DNA from: Oscillospiraceae bacterium
Lineage (GTDB): Bacteria; Bacillota; Clostridia; Oscillospirales; Oscillospiraceae
Assembly: GCA_009785525.1 (NCBI GenBank)
Contig: WQWC01000002.1
Location: forward strand, 60,814 to 124,813
Direction: 5' to 3'
DNA length: 64,000 nucleotides
This document shows, in pieces, positions 41,197 through 48,942 of this stretch; the stretch's first letter is position 1, and each line of letters begins with the position of its first letter. The position numbers and the translations under genes are program-made. The notes under the pieces were generated by a model that saw nothing but the letters and a program-made list of their open reading frames with translations, was not told the origin of the DNA and searched no databases.

Positions 41197-41941
41197 GGGG
41201 CTGTACATGTCGTTCAGCATGTTCTGCACGATACCACTGCCATTTAAAATATGGGATGACGCCAGCGCGAACTTAATGCTCCCGATGTTCCCACTTGTGG
41301 GCGTATTGGTCGGTGTGTTATGGTGGGGAGTCGCACATGTTTTGATGCTTACAGGGATACACGTCATGCTCACGTCGGCAATATTTATGTTGATGCCGTT
41401 TCTGGCAACCGGGTTTCTGCATTTGGACGGGTACATGGACACAAGTGACGCGATTTTATCGCGCCGTCCGCTTGAGGATAAGCTGCGTATACTAAAAGAT
41501 CCGAACGCCGGTGCGTTCAGTGTTATAATGCTTGCCGTTTTGTTTATCCTGCAGTTCGCGGCATCATTCGCAGTTATTGAAAATGGGAGATATTTTATAC
41601 TGCTGATCGTTATAACGGTCGTGTCGCGCTGTTGCTCTGGACTGTCTGGACTCTGTTTGAAAACACTGGAGCAAAGCGGATATGTCAACATGTTCCGCCA
41701 AGGCGCCGGGGGACGGCACAAAATTTGTTTGATCGTTATAGCCGCTATTGCGTTCGCATTTGCGTATTTCATCGCGGGATTTTACGGCATTAGTGTCGCC
41801 GCGCTCACGGTTGCGGGATTTGTCGGGGCGATGGCATATGCATATTTCGGCTTAAAAGGTGTTTCGGGCGATTTGATGGGGTTCGCGCTTGTGATAAGCG
41901 AACTGTGTGGTCTCGTTGCGCTGTCTGTAATGTGGAGGTAA
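41171..41941 (+). CDS. cobS: Adenosylcobinamide-GDP ribazoletransferase
   Basis: A 256-residue integral membrane enzyme (about six helices) joining alpha-ribazole(-phosphate) to adenosylcobinamide-GDP. SFSMFCTIPLPFKIWDDASA opens the protein; the metal motif GFLHLDGYMDTSDAILSRRP (about 87-106) and ILKDPNAGAFSVIML are diagnostic. ATG 41171 follows GGTGAGG; overlaps cobU by 26 bases. Confidence 0.93.
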   Translation: MAFIKRFFKGLYMSFSMFCTIPLPFKIWDDASANLMLPMFPLVGVLVGVLWWGVAHVLMLTGIHVMLTSAIFMLMPFLATGFLHLDGYMDTSDAILSRRPLEDKLRILKDPNAGAFSVIMLAVLFILQFAASFAVIENGRYFILLIVITVVSRCCSGLSGLCLKTLEQSGYVNMFRQGAGGRHKICLIVIAAIAFAFAYFIAGFYGISVAALTVAGFVGAMAYAYFGLKGVSGDLMGFALVISELCGLVALSVMWR

Positions 41942-41946
41942 AAGAC

Positions 41947-42327
41947 ATGATTCTAATATTCGGCGGGGCCTATCAGGGTAAGCTAGACTATGCGTTAGAT
42001 CGGTTCAATTTATCGGAGAAAGACATTTTTCGGTGCAGTGATGACAATTCAGATATGCCCGAAAACAAGAAGATTATATACGAAATAGACAAATGGATTC
42101 TGGCGCTTGTGAAAACAGAACCCGGAACCACGGACGCGGTAAAGCAATTTATTATCAAAAATAAAGACGCTGTTGTGATCTGCAACGATATTTCCAGCGG
42201 AGTTGTCCCGATAGATCCGCTGTTGCGGAAATGGAGAGAAACCGTTGGCAGAACGCTTGCGGCATTGTCCCGCGAATCTGATGAGGTTGTCCGGCTGTTC
42301 TGCGGCATACCGACAATGTTGAAGTGA
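41947..42327 (+). CDS. CobU-like protein with altered P-loop
   Basis: A 126-residue protein that looks like a shortened CobU: opening MILIFGGAYQGKLDYAL (P-loop serine replaced by Leu13), then VVICNDISSGVVPIDPLLRK and WRETVGRTLAALSRESDEVV with RLFCGIPTML, which match the CobU C-terminal region well. With GKL instead of GKS/T, ATP binding may be weak. It may complement the C-terminally divergent CobU at 40636 or be a subunit. SD GAGGTAAAAG; stop overlaps the next start (TGATG). Confidence 0.75.
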   Translation: MILIFGGAYQGKLDYALDRFNLSEKDIFRCSDDNSDMPENKKIIYEIDKWILALVKTEPGTTDAVKQFIIKNKDAVVICNDISSGVVPIDPLLRKWRETVGRTLAALSRESDEVVRLFCGIPTMLK

Positions 42328-42902
42328 TGAAGATACATTTAATCAGACACGGGGAAACGATGGCGACCGAGAAAAAATTGTATTATGGAAAAACCGATTT
42401 GCCGTTGACTGCGTCCGGTGTTGAGGGAATCGCACTTCTGCGCAAACAAGGGATATATCCCGAGGGCGGCATATTTTTCACAAGCGGGCTTTTGCGGGCG
42501 GAACAGACTTTTAATATAATTTACGGAAATATGCGCAGAAGAGTAATACCGCTTATAGCCGAACTAAATGTCGGCGAATTTGAAATGAAAAGCTACGATG
42601 AACTAAAAGACAGGGCTGATTATCAGGCATGGATAACTGACGAAACCGGTGATGTTGCCTGTCCCGGCGGGGAGAGTGTAAACCAATTTAGGAGTCGTAT
42701 TATGGAGGGCTATAACCGCATAATAAGCGAAGTGCGGGAAAGCATGTCAGCCATCGCGGTGTGTCATGGCGGCGTCATTGCTTTAATTATGGAGCATCTC
42801 TACCCCGGCGAGAAAAATTTTTACGAGTGGGTGCCTGAAACGGGGCGTGGATACACGATTGCGTATGACTCGGACGGGCTTCACGAATATGAACCTATTT
42901 AA
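42327..42902 (+). CDS. cobC: Histidine phosphatase, probable alpha-ribazole phosphatase
   Basis: A 191-residue histidine phosphatase: MKIHLIRHGET with catalytic His8, SGLLRAEQTF, LNVGEFEMKSYDEL, and AVCHGGVIALIM with the second His. In this operon the likely substrate is alpha-ribazole-5'-phosphate or cobalamin-5'-phosphate (CobC), supported by context only. ATG 42327 overlaps the preceding TGA. Confidence 0.85.
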   Translation: MKIHLIRHGETMATEKKLYYGKTDLPLTASGVEGIALLRKQGIYPEGGIFFTSGLLRAEQTFNIIYGNMRRRVIPLIAELNVGEFEMKSYDELKDRADYQAWITDETGDVACPGGESVNQFRSRIMEGYNRIISEVRESMSAIAVCHGGVIALIMEHLYPGEKNFYEWVPETGRGYTIAYDSDGLHEYEPI

Positions 42903-42921
42903 ATTAAAGGAGCTTATTAAA

Positions 42922-43896
42922 ATGAAAACAAGAAAAAAGATCATTGCCCTGTTCCTGGTGGCAATTATACTCACAGCCATCGCGGCTTGCACAGCTAATG
43001 AGCCGGAGGGAAGTCAGCCGGAGACAACAGAACCAATTGAGAACGGTCCCGAAACAGAGCTTCCAGCGACGGTCATAGACAGGGATAGAGAGGGCAACCC
43101 AATCACGCTGCCGGAGACTATAGCGCGGGTAATATCCATTGGCCCGTCGAACACCGAAATCCTTACCGCACTCGGCTTCGCTGACAGAATCGTCGCCACC
43201 GATACATTTTCCGACAACATTGACGGAATAGACCCCGCCATCGCTATACTGGATATGATGGCCATTGACGGGGAGCAGATTCTTTATCTGCAGCCTGACG
43301 TTGTTTTTATAACGGGAATAACCAGGCAAGGTACCGATGACCCGTTCAGACTTGTAGACGACGAGGGAATATGCATAATATTTATACCTTCAAGCACAAG
43401 CATAGAGGGCATAAAAGAAGATATCCGCTTCATCGCGGCGGTGATGGGGGCGGAACCCGGCGGTGAGGAGCTTATTGAGGGCATGGACGCGGCGATAGAT
43501 GAAGTGCGGCAAATTGGTGAAACTATAACAGAACGAAGAACCGTTTACTTTGAAATTACCCCCGCCCCGTGGATGGTCAGTTTCGGCGCGGGTACGTTTT
43601 TGAATGAAATGCTAGAAATAATCGGCGCTGAAAACATTTTTGCCGATGAAGAGGGCTGGATATCAGTCGCGGACGAAGTTATGCTGATGGCTAATCCTGA
43701 TGTAATCCTCACATCGGTGAACTTTATTGACGACCCGATTGGTGAGATTATTAGCAGACCCGGCTGGGGCGGAATAACAGCTGTACAGAACGGCGATATA
43801 TTCATAATAGATACCGACGCAAGCAACCGCCCGAACCACAACATAGTGATAGCGCTGCGCGAAATGGCAAGGGCAATATACCCAGATGCGTTTTAG
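42922..43896 (+). CDS. btuF: Cobalamin/iron-type ABC transporter substrate-binding lipoprotein (BtuF-like)
   Basis: A 324-residue lipoprotein; lipobox T18-A-I-A-A-C23. The mature part has the class III binding-protein layout: ARVISIGPSNTEILTALGFADRI, LYLQPDVVFITG, long backbone helix (about 180-205), and WISVADEVMLMANPDVILTS. Position at the end of a B12 operon suggests corrinoid binding. The permease and ATPase genes (btuC, btuD) do not follow; they must be elsewhere or be shared. AAAGGAG precedes the ATG. A strong terminator follows. Confidence 0.85.
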   Translation: MKTRKKIIALFLVAIILTAIAACTANEPEGSQPETTEPIENGPETELPATVIDRDREGNPITLPETIARVISIGPSNTEILTALGFADRIVATDTFSDNIDGIDPAIAILDMMAIDGEQILYLQPDVVFITGITRQGTDDPFRLVDDEGICIIFIPSSTSIEGIKEDIRFIAAVMGAEPGGEELIEGMDAAIDEVRQIGETITERRTVYFEITPAPWMVSFGAGTFLNEMLEIIGAENIFADEEGWISVADEVMLMANPDVILTSVNFIDDPIGEIISRPGWGGITAVQNGDIFIIDTDASNRPNHNIVIALREMARAIYPDAF

Positions 43897-43923
43897 CGGG
43901 ATGTTTTCGTAGGACCTATACAC

Positions 43924-43963
43924 AAATATCACCCCGCCTAAATAATTGGCGGGGTGATATTTT
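43924..43963 (+). terminator. Terminator of the cobalamin operon
   Basis: Perfect 15-bp stem AAATATCACCCCGCC/GGCGGGGTGATATTT with TTT. Confidence 0.85.
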
Positions 43964-43969
43964 AGATCA

Positions 43970-44004
43970 TCCCCTTCATGCGTGAATGGGGAAGGGGGAT
44001 GTCC
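43970..44004. repeat. GAAGGGGGATGTCC-type repeat module
   Basis: CCCCTTCATGCGTGAATGGG followed by GAAGGGGGATGTCC, same type as at 5975-6005, 24185-24230 and 50395-50430. Confidence 0.65.
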
Positions 44005-44015
44005 AAAACAAAACA

Positions 44016-44042
44016 TTGACAACTTGACCTACAACCTATAAT
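44016..44042 (+). promoter_or_regulatory. tgt promoter close to the start codon
   Basis: TTGACA, 15-base spacer, TATAAT; eight bases separate the -10 box from the ATG, and no SD is present. The short spacer weakens the call. Confidence 0.5.
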
Positions 44043-44050
44043 ATCATACT

Positions 44051-45181
44051 ATGTTTAAACTACTTACAAAACAAGGCCGCGCCCGCAGAGGCGTGCTGAC
44101 CACGCCGCACGGCACAGTAGATACCCCGGTTTTTATGAATGTCGCGACTCAAGCGGCGGTGAAAGGCGCACTTTCCGCTAACGATTTAACATCTATCAAC
44201 TGCCAGGTCGCGCTTGCAAACACGTATCATCTGCATGTTCGGCCCGGGGATGAGCTTATACGCGCCCTCGATGGATTGCACAAGTTTATGGGCTGGGACG
44301 CTCCACTGTTGACCGACAGCGGCGGGTTTCAAATATTCTCGCTAGCGTCGCGCAGGACGATTTCTGAAGACGGCGTGGTGTTCCAATCCCACGTTGACGG
44401 GCGGAGAATATTCATGTCGCCGGAGGACAGCGTGCGGATACAGTCCAACCTAGGCTCCGACATCGCGATGGCATTCGATGAGTGTATCCCGATTCCGTCA
44501 AGCCGCGAGTACGTGCTGGAATCCTGTAATAGAACGACAAGATGGCTTATCAGGTGCCATGACGAGCTAGCACGGCAGCAAGAGTCCGCAATCAATCAGG
44601 GGCAAATGCTGTTTGGAATCAATCAGGGCGCGGTGTTCAATGACATACGCATCGCGCATATGCGGCGGATTGCGGAGCTTGAGCTGCCGGGTTACGCAAT
44701 CGGCGGATTAGCCGTCGGCGAGACGGCAACGGAGATGTATGATATAGTCGAAACTGTGGAAGAGCATATGCCGCAGGATCGCCCCCGCTATCTGATGGGG
44801 GTTGGCACGCCTTTGAATCTTATTGAGGCTGTGGCCCGCGGCATAGATATGTTTGACTGCGTGATGCCCGCCAGAAACGGCCGCCACGGCAGATTGTTCA
44901 CTAAGTGGGGCAGTATTAATATACTGAACGAAAAATTTAAAGATGACCCGCGCCCGATTGATGAAGAATGCAACTGCCCCGTATGCGCGAAGCCCTTTGC
45001 GCGGGCGTATATCCGGCATTTGTTCAAGTCCGGTGAAATGCTGGCAATGCGCCTTGCAGTTCTGCACAACCTGCATTTTTACAATGATTTGATGCGAAAA
45101 ATCCGGGACTCAATAGATAACGGATCTTTTGAAGAACTGCGGGCAAATTTATCTTGCAATTTTGTTCAGGGACAAGTATAA
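44051..45181 (+). CDS. tgt: tRNA-guanine transglycosylase
   Basis: A 376-residue enzyme inserting preQ1 at position 34 of Asp/Asn/His/Tyr tRNAs. Nucleophile/base-pocket motif LLTDSGGFQIFS (Asp89), GGLAVGE, YLMGVGTPLNLI, second Asp in RGIDMFDCVMPARNGRHG, and the zinc site C-x-C-x2-C...H (CNCPVCAKPFARAYIRHLF). It opens exactly like other Tgt proteins, so ATG 44051 is secure despite no SD. Acts with QueA (36353), from which it is separated by the inserted B12 block. Confidence 0.96.
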   Translation: MFKLLTKQGRARRGVLTTPHGTVDTPVFMNVATQAAVKGALSANDLTSINCQVALANTYHLHVRPGDELIRALDGLHKFMGWDAPLLTDSGGFQIFSLASRRTISEDGVVFQSHVDGRRIFMSPEDSVRIQSNLGSDIAMAFDECIPIPSSREYVLESCNRTTRWLIRCHDELARQQESAINQGQMLFGINQGAVFNDIRIAHMRRIAELELPGYAIGGLAVGETATEMYDIVETVEEHMPQDRPRYLMGVGTPLNLIEAVARGIDMFDCVMPARNGRHGRLFTKWGSINILNEKFKDDPRPIDEECNCPVCAKPFARAYIRHLFKSGEMLAMRLAVLHNLHFYNDLMRKIRDSIDNGSFEELRANLSCNFVQGQV

Positions 45182-45218
45182 TGCTTGATAGTCTAACAAA
45201 TACTGGAGGAAATTAACA

Positions 45219-45503
45219 TTGGAATTCACAACTATAATAATGCTGGTGGGTATGGTCGCTATATTCTACTTTTTTATGATCCGCCCGGAACGCAAGAAGA
45301 AAAGAGCCCTGCAAGATATGCGCAACAGCCTCTCTGTCGGTGACACGATAACGACTATCGGCGGCATGGTAGGCAAAGTGGTGGATATTGATGGGGAGAA
45401 AATCACTTTCGAGACAGGTGCGGACAGGGTTCGTATACAAATCGCCAAATGGGCGATATCTACAGTAGGTGACTCCGCGGAATCACCTCCGCAACGAAGA
45501 TAA
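45219..45503 (+). CDS. yajC: Preprotein translocase auxiliary subunit YajC
   Basis: A 94-residue membrane protein: one N-terminal helix (FTTIIMLVGMVAIFYFFMI), then RPERKKKRALQDMRNSLSVG and DTITTIGGMVGKVV, the family signature. TTG start 9 bases after GGAGG. It follows tgt as in most bacteria; secD/secF do not follow here. Confidence 0.95.
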   Translation: MEFTTIIMLVGMVAIFYFFMIRPERKKKRALQDMRNSLSVGDTITTIGGMVGKVVDIDGEKITFETGADRVRIQIAKWAISTVGDSAESPPQRR

Positions 45504-45511
45504 CAACGACT

Positions 45512-45640
45512 TAGGGGCGGCCTTATGGCCGTCCGTTGTTTTTTGTGTGGTTGTTTTACAAATGCGATTAATTGCGATCACTGGTGATTTATTGTGGCCG
45601 CGGGCGACTGATAGCCGCCCCTATATGGGTACACAGCCCC
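45512..45640. repeat. Intergenic repeat patch
   Basis: TTAGGGGCGGCCTTATGGCC and the inverted GGCGACTGATAGCCGCCCCT unit. Confidence 0.6.
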
Positions 45641-45667
45641 GTTTCAAACAAATAGCTTGTCATTTTA

Positions 45668-45722
45668 CGCCCTCTGAAAGAATAGTATGTCTTACGACTA
45701 TATTTCTTTGAGAGGGCGGTTT
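45668..45722 (+). terminator. Terminator-like hairpin covering the next SD site
   Basis: CGCCCTCT (45668) pairs with AGAGGGCG (45711), extended by AAAGAA/TTCTTT, then GTTTTT directly before ATG 45725. AGAGGG of the 3' arm is the only SD candidate. Confidence 0.65.
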
Positions 45723-45724
45723 TT

Positions 45725-46150
45725 ATGCAAAAAAGTGATGTTCAAAGAGGTGGGAAAAATCCGGGATTCGCCGCTGTGGCGCTGCGCGGTGCGCTGATGG
45801 GTCTCGGTGTTATATTAGTCTTACTTGCCGTCTTTGCCCTGTTTGTATCCTCTGGACGTGTGCCGGAGCAGGCGATGAGTATTATTATGTGGGGCACGGC
45901 GGCACTCGGTGCGTTTTCTGGGACCGTTATGGCTGTGCGGGTACACTCACAGCGCACGCTGATGATGGGGCCTGCCATATCCGGAACGCTGTTCGCCCTG
46001 ACGCTCATCGGCTCCGCGTTCTCCGTTGACGGCGGATTGATCGGGCCGTTGACCCCGGGGCTGCTGCTCGCAATTTTCGGCGGCGGCGTGCTGGGCAGTT
46101 TGATATCCCCGAAAAAGAAGGGAGCCGCCCGCTCCCGCAGGCGCGGGTGA
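45725..46150 (+). CDS. TIGR04086-type membrane protein
   Basis: A 141-residue protein with four hydrophobic segments (GALMGLGVILVLLAVFALFV; SIIMWGTAALGAFSGTVMA; GPAISGTLFALTLIGSAF; PGLLLAIFGGGVLGSLI) and a basic tail. This size, topology and place after tgt-yajC match the Clostridia membrane family TIGR04086. Function unknown. SD lies inside the preceding hairpin. Confidence 0.8.
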   Translation: MQKSDVQRGGKNPGFAAVALRGALMGLGVILVLLAVFALFVSSGRVPEQAMSIIMWGTAALGAFSGTVMAVRVHSQRTLMMGPAISGTLFALTLIGSAFSVDGGLIGPLTPGLLLAIFGGGVLGSLISPKKKGAARSRRRG

Positions 46151-46153
46151 TCT

Positions 46154-48829
46154 ATGACCGGCACAAGCGTGAACGAAGCCGCAAAAAGGATAAAAGGGCT
46201 TTCTGAAAAAGAAGTCTTACAGGCAAGAGATCTGCACGGCGACAACTATCTCGCGGAGCGTAAGCGGAAGGGCTTTTTTAAGGAGTTTATCCGCAACTTC
46301 GGCGACCCGATAATCAAAATATTGCTGATCGCCCTGGCTGTGAATATAATTATACAGCTGCGCGACCTAGACTGGTACGAGTCCTTTGGAATCGCCGTTG
46401 CTATACTGATATCCACATTTGTCTCCACGCTGTCGGAATACGGCAGTGAATCCGCGTTTGAAAAGCTGCAGGAAGACGCGCTGAAGATAAAGTGCCGGGT
46501 GAAGCGTTCGGGCGCGGTCACAGAACTCGCGCTCGGCGAACTTGTCGTTGGGGATTATGTCTTGCTGCAAGCCGGGGAACGGATTCCAGCTGATGGGGTG
46601 ATAGTAGGTGGAGAGATTAGCGTCGATCAATCCCCGCTCAACGGCGAGAGCAAAGAGACATACAAGTCATCGAACGGAAAATCGTCATCAGACGCAGGGT
46701 TCAGCGATTGGACTAGGCTTTTCAGGGGCTCTATCGTCTTATCGGGCGAAGCTGTTATGCTTGTCAAAAATGTAGGTTCCAACACGTTTTACGGCAAGCT
46801 GGCAGAAGAAATTCAGGACGCGCCGAGGGAGAGTCCGCTTAAAGCGCGTCTGCGCCACCTCGCGGGGTCAATCAGCAAGCTCGGATACCTGGGCGCAGGT
46901 CTTGTGCTGTTCGCAAATCTGTTTTTCACCATCGTGGTGACGAATAGGTTTTACTGGCCCGCGATATTGGGTACGCTTGCAAATCCACAAATCCTGTCGG
47001 GATACCTGATTGCCGCTGTGACTCTGGCAATTTCCGTAGTCGTCGTCGCAATTCCGGAGGGGCTGCCGCTTATGATAACCGTCGTTCTGTCGTCTAACAT
47101 GAAGCGGATGCTACGCGACAACGTGCTTGTGCGCAGACTTGTGGGGATAGAGACATCCGGCAGTTTAAACATCCTGTTCACAGATAAGACAGGGACACTC
47201 ACTATGGGCAAGCTTAAAGTAAGCCGGTTTATAACAGGCGATGGCGTGAGTTTTGAAAGTTTCACAAAACTCAGTAAAACACATACCGGCAGATTGCTGG
47301 CTATCACGGCATTGCACAATACAGGCGCGTTTGTCGGCAAATCGGATGGGAAGGCCGCGGCTCTCGGCGGTAATTCTACAGAGCGTGCGCTGTTGGAGTT
47401 CACCGCATTGGGCCGGGGTGTGACTGATAAGCTCAGGCCGGTTGTGACCATCCCGTTCTCCAGCAGTTTAAAATTCTCCGCTGTACAGCTGGCAGGTGAT
47501 TTCTCTATAACCCTGATAAAAGGCGCGCCGGAGCTTATTCTGCCGAACTGCACGCATTGCTATAACGAACACGGAGCGGTTGTGGAATTCACAGGCGGTG
47601 CAAAGCTTAAATCGGAGATGGAGGCTTTGCAAAAAAACTCGTACAGACTGCTTGCCATCGCCGCCGGGGATTCGCCGTTGGGCAAGGCATCCCCCGGCGG
47701 GAATCTTACCCTCATAGGCATCTCCGCGATACGGGATGAAGTGCGGCGCGAGGCGGCAAGGGCTATCGCCGATGTCAGAGGCGCAGGAATTCAGGTCGTT
47801 ATGATTACCGGTGACAATAGGGACACCGCCGTCTCCGTTGCCCGTGAAGTCGGATTGCTACGCGACGATGGCGGGGATGCAAATTCAGTCATCACAAGCG
47901 CCGAGATGAAAAAGATGCCGGATACGGAGCTTAAACAGAGATTGCCGTCATTGCGGGTCGTAGCCAGGGCTGTGCCGTCCGACAAAAGCAGACTTGTCGC
48001 TATATCGCAGGATCTTGGACTGGTTACTGGTATGACGGGTGATGGGATCAACGACTCACCCGCCCTGAAGAAAGCAGACATCGGCTTTTCAATGGGTTCC
48101 GGGGCAGAGGTTGCAAAAGAGGCCGGGGATATCGTAATACTGGACGATAACTTTATGTCAATATCAAAAGCGATTCTATACGGCAGGACTATATTTAAGA
48201 GCATACGCAAGTTTATCATTTTCCAGTTAACTATAAACTTCTGTGCTGTCGGCATATCGGTTATTGGACCGTTTATAGGGATTAATTCGCCGATCACGGT
48301 TCTGCAGATGCTTTGGGTGAACATGGTGATGGATACGCTGGCAGGATTAGCGTTCGCTGGGGAACCGCCGCTGCGTGAATACATGAAAGAGCCGCCGAAA
48401 AAGCGCGATGAGCCTATTTTGAGTCCCTATATGTATAATCAAATTCTCGTCACAGGCACATACGTCACGCTTCTTTGCATACTGTTTCTGAAACTACCCA
48501 GAATCCGCGGCGTGTATCTGCCGCCGCATTTTATGACAGCATTTTTCGCTCTATTTATCTTTGCCGGGATTTTCAACAGCTTTAACGCCAGGACTGCACG
48601 GATTAATCTCTTCACAAACATTTGGAAGAACAAAGCGTTTATGATAATTATGCTCTTCGTAACCGCGGTGCAAATTATAATCATCTACTTCGGCGGAACT
48701 GTCTTCCGCACAACCGGCCTCACCGTCCGGGAGCTGCAATTCTCTATACTGCTAGCGTTTACGGTGATTCCCGTGGATATGATTCGCAAGGCGCTGATTG
48801 ACAAGCGCCGCCGTGGAAATGCGTTGTAG
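46154..48829 (+). CDS. Calcium-translocating P-type ATPase (PMCA/SERCA-like)
   Basis: An 891-residue type II P-ATPase. N-terminal cation ATPase domain, A-domain DQSPLNGES (TGES equivalent), membrane ion site VVVAIPEGLPLMI, phosphorylation site DKTGTLTMG (about residue 345), ATP-binding KGAPELIL, MITGDNRDTA, hinge MTGDGINDSPALKKADIG, and C-terminal helices with NFCAVGIS and MLWVNMVMDTLAGLA. Acidic and Asn residues of M4 (PEGLP) and M6 (NMVMDT) fit Ca2+ or Mn2+ export. ATG four bases after the preceding stop, so same operon. Confidence 0.93.
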   Translation: MTGTSVNEAAKRIKGLSEKEVLQARDLHGDNYLAERKRKGFFKEFIRNFGDPIIKILLIALAVNIIIQLRDLDWYESFGIAVAILISTFVSTLSEYGSESAFEKLQEDALKIKCRVKRSGAVTELALGELVVGDYVLLQAGERIPADGVIVGGEISVDQSPLNGESKETYKSSNGKSSSDAGFSDWTRLFRGSIVLSGEAVMLVKNVGSNTFYGKLAEEIQDAPRESPLKARLRHLAGSISKLGYLGAGLVLFANLFFTIVVTNRFYWPAILGTLANPQILSGYLIAAVTLAISVVVVAIPEGLPLMITVVLSSNMKRMLRDNVLVRRLVGIETSGSLNILFTDKTGTLTMGKLKVSRFITGDGVSFESFTKLSKTHTGRLLAITALHNTGAFVGKSDGKAAALGGNSTERALLEFTALGRGVTDKLRPVVTIPFSSSLKFSAVQLAGDFSITLIKGAPELILPNCTHCYNEHGAVVEFTGGAKLKSEMEALQKNSYRLLAIAAGDSPLGKASPGGNLTLIGISAIRDEVRREAARAIADVRGAGIQVVMITGDNRDTAVSVAREVGLLRDDGGDANSVITSAEMKKMPDTELKQRLPSLRVVARAVPSDKSRLVAISQDLGLVTGMTGDGINDSPALKKADIGFSMGSGAEVAKEAGDIVILDDNFMSISKAILYGRTIFKSIRKFIIFQLTINFCAVGISVIGPFIGINSPITVLQMLWVNMVMDTLAGLAFAGEPPLREYMKEPPKKRDEPILSPYMYNQILVTGTYVTLLCILFLKLPRIRGVYLPPHFMTAFFALFIFAGIFNSFNARTARINLFTNIWKNKAFMIIMLFVTAVQIIIIYFGGTVFRTTGLTVRELQFSILLAFTVIPVDMIRKALIDKRRRGNAL

Positions 48830-48835
48830 ATGCGA

Positions 48836-48920
48836 CCGTCTCGGTCGCCCGCGGGCGGTCTGGGGATGACCGCCCCTACGGAGTCGGCAAAAATCCAACC
48901 ACGGGGCGCGTTATATACCC
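48836..48920. repeat. Intergenic repeat patch
   Basis: GCGACCGTCTCGGTCGCCCG, GGGATGACCGCCCCTACGG and CACGGGGCGCG segments. Confidence 0.65.
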
Positions 48921-48942
48921 CTATCCCCCATCAGGAGGCAAC

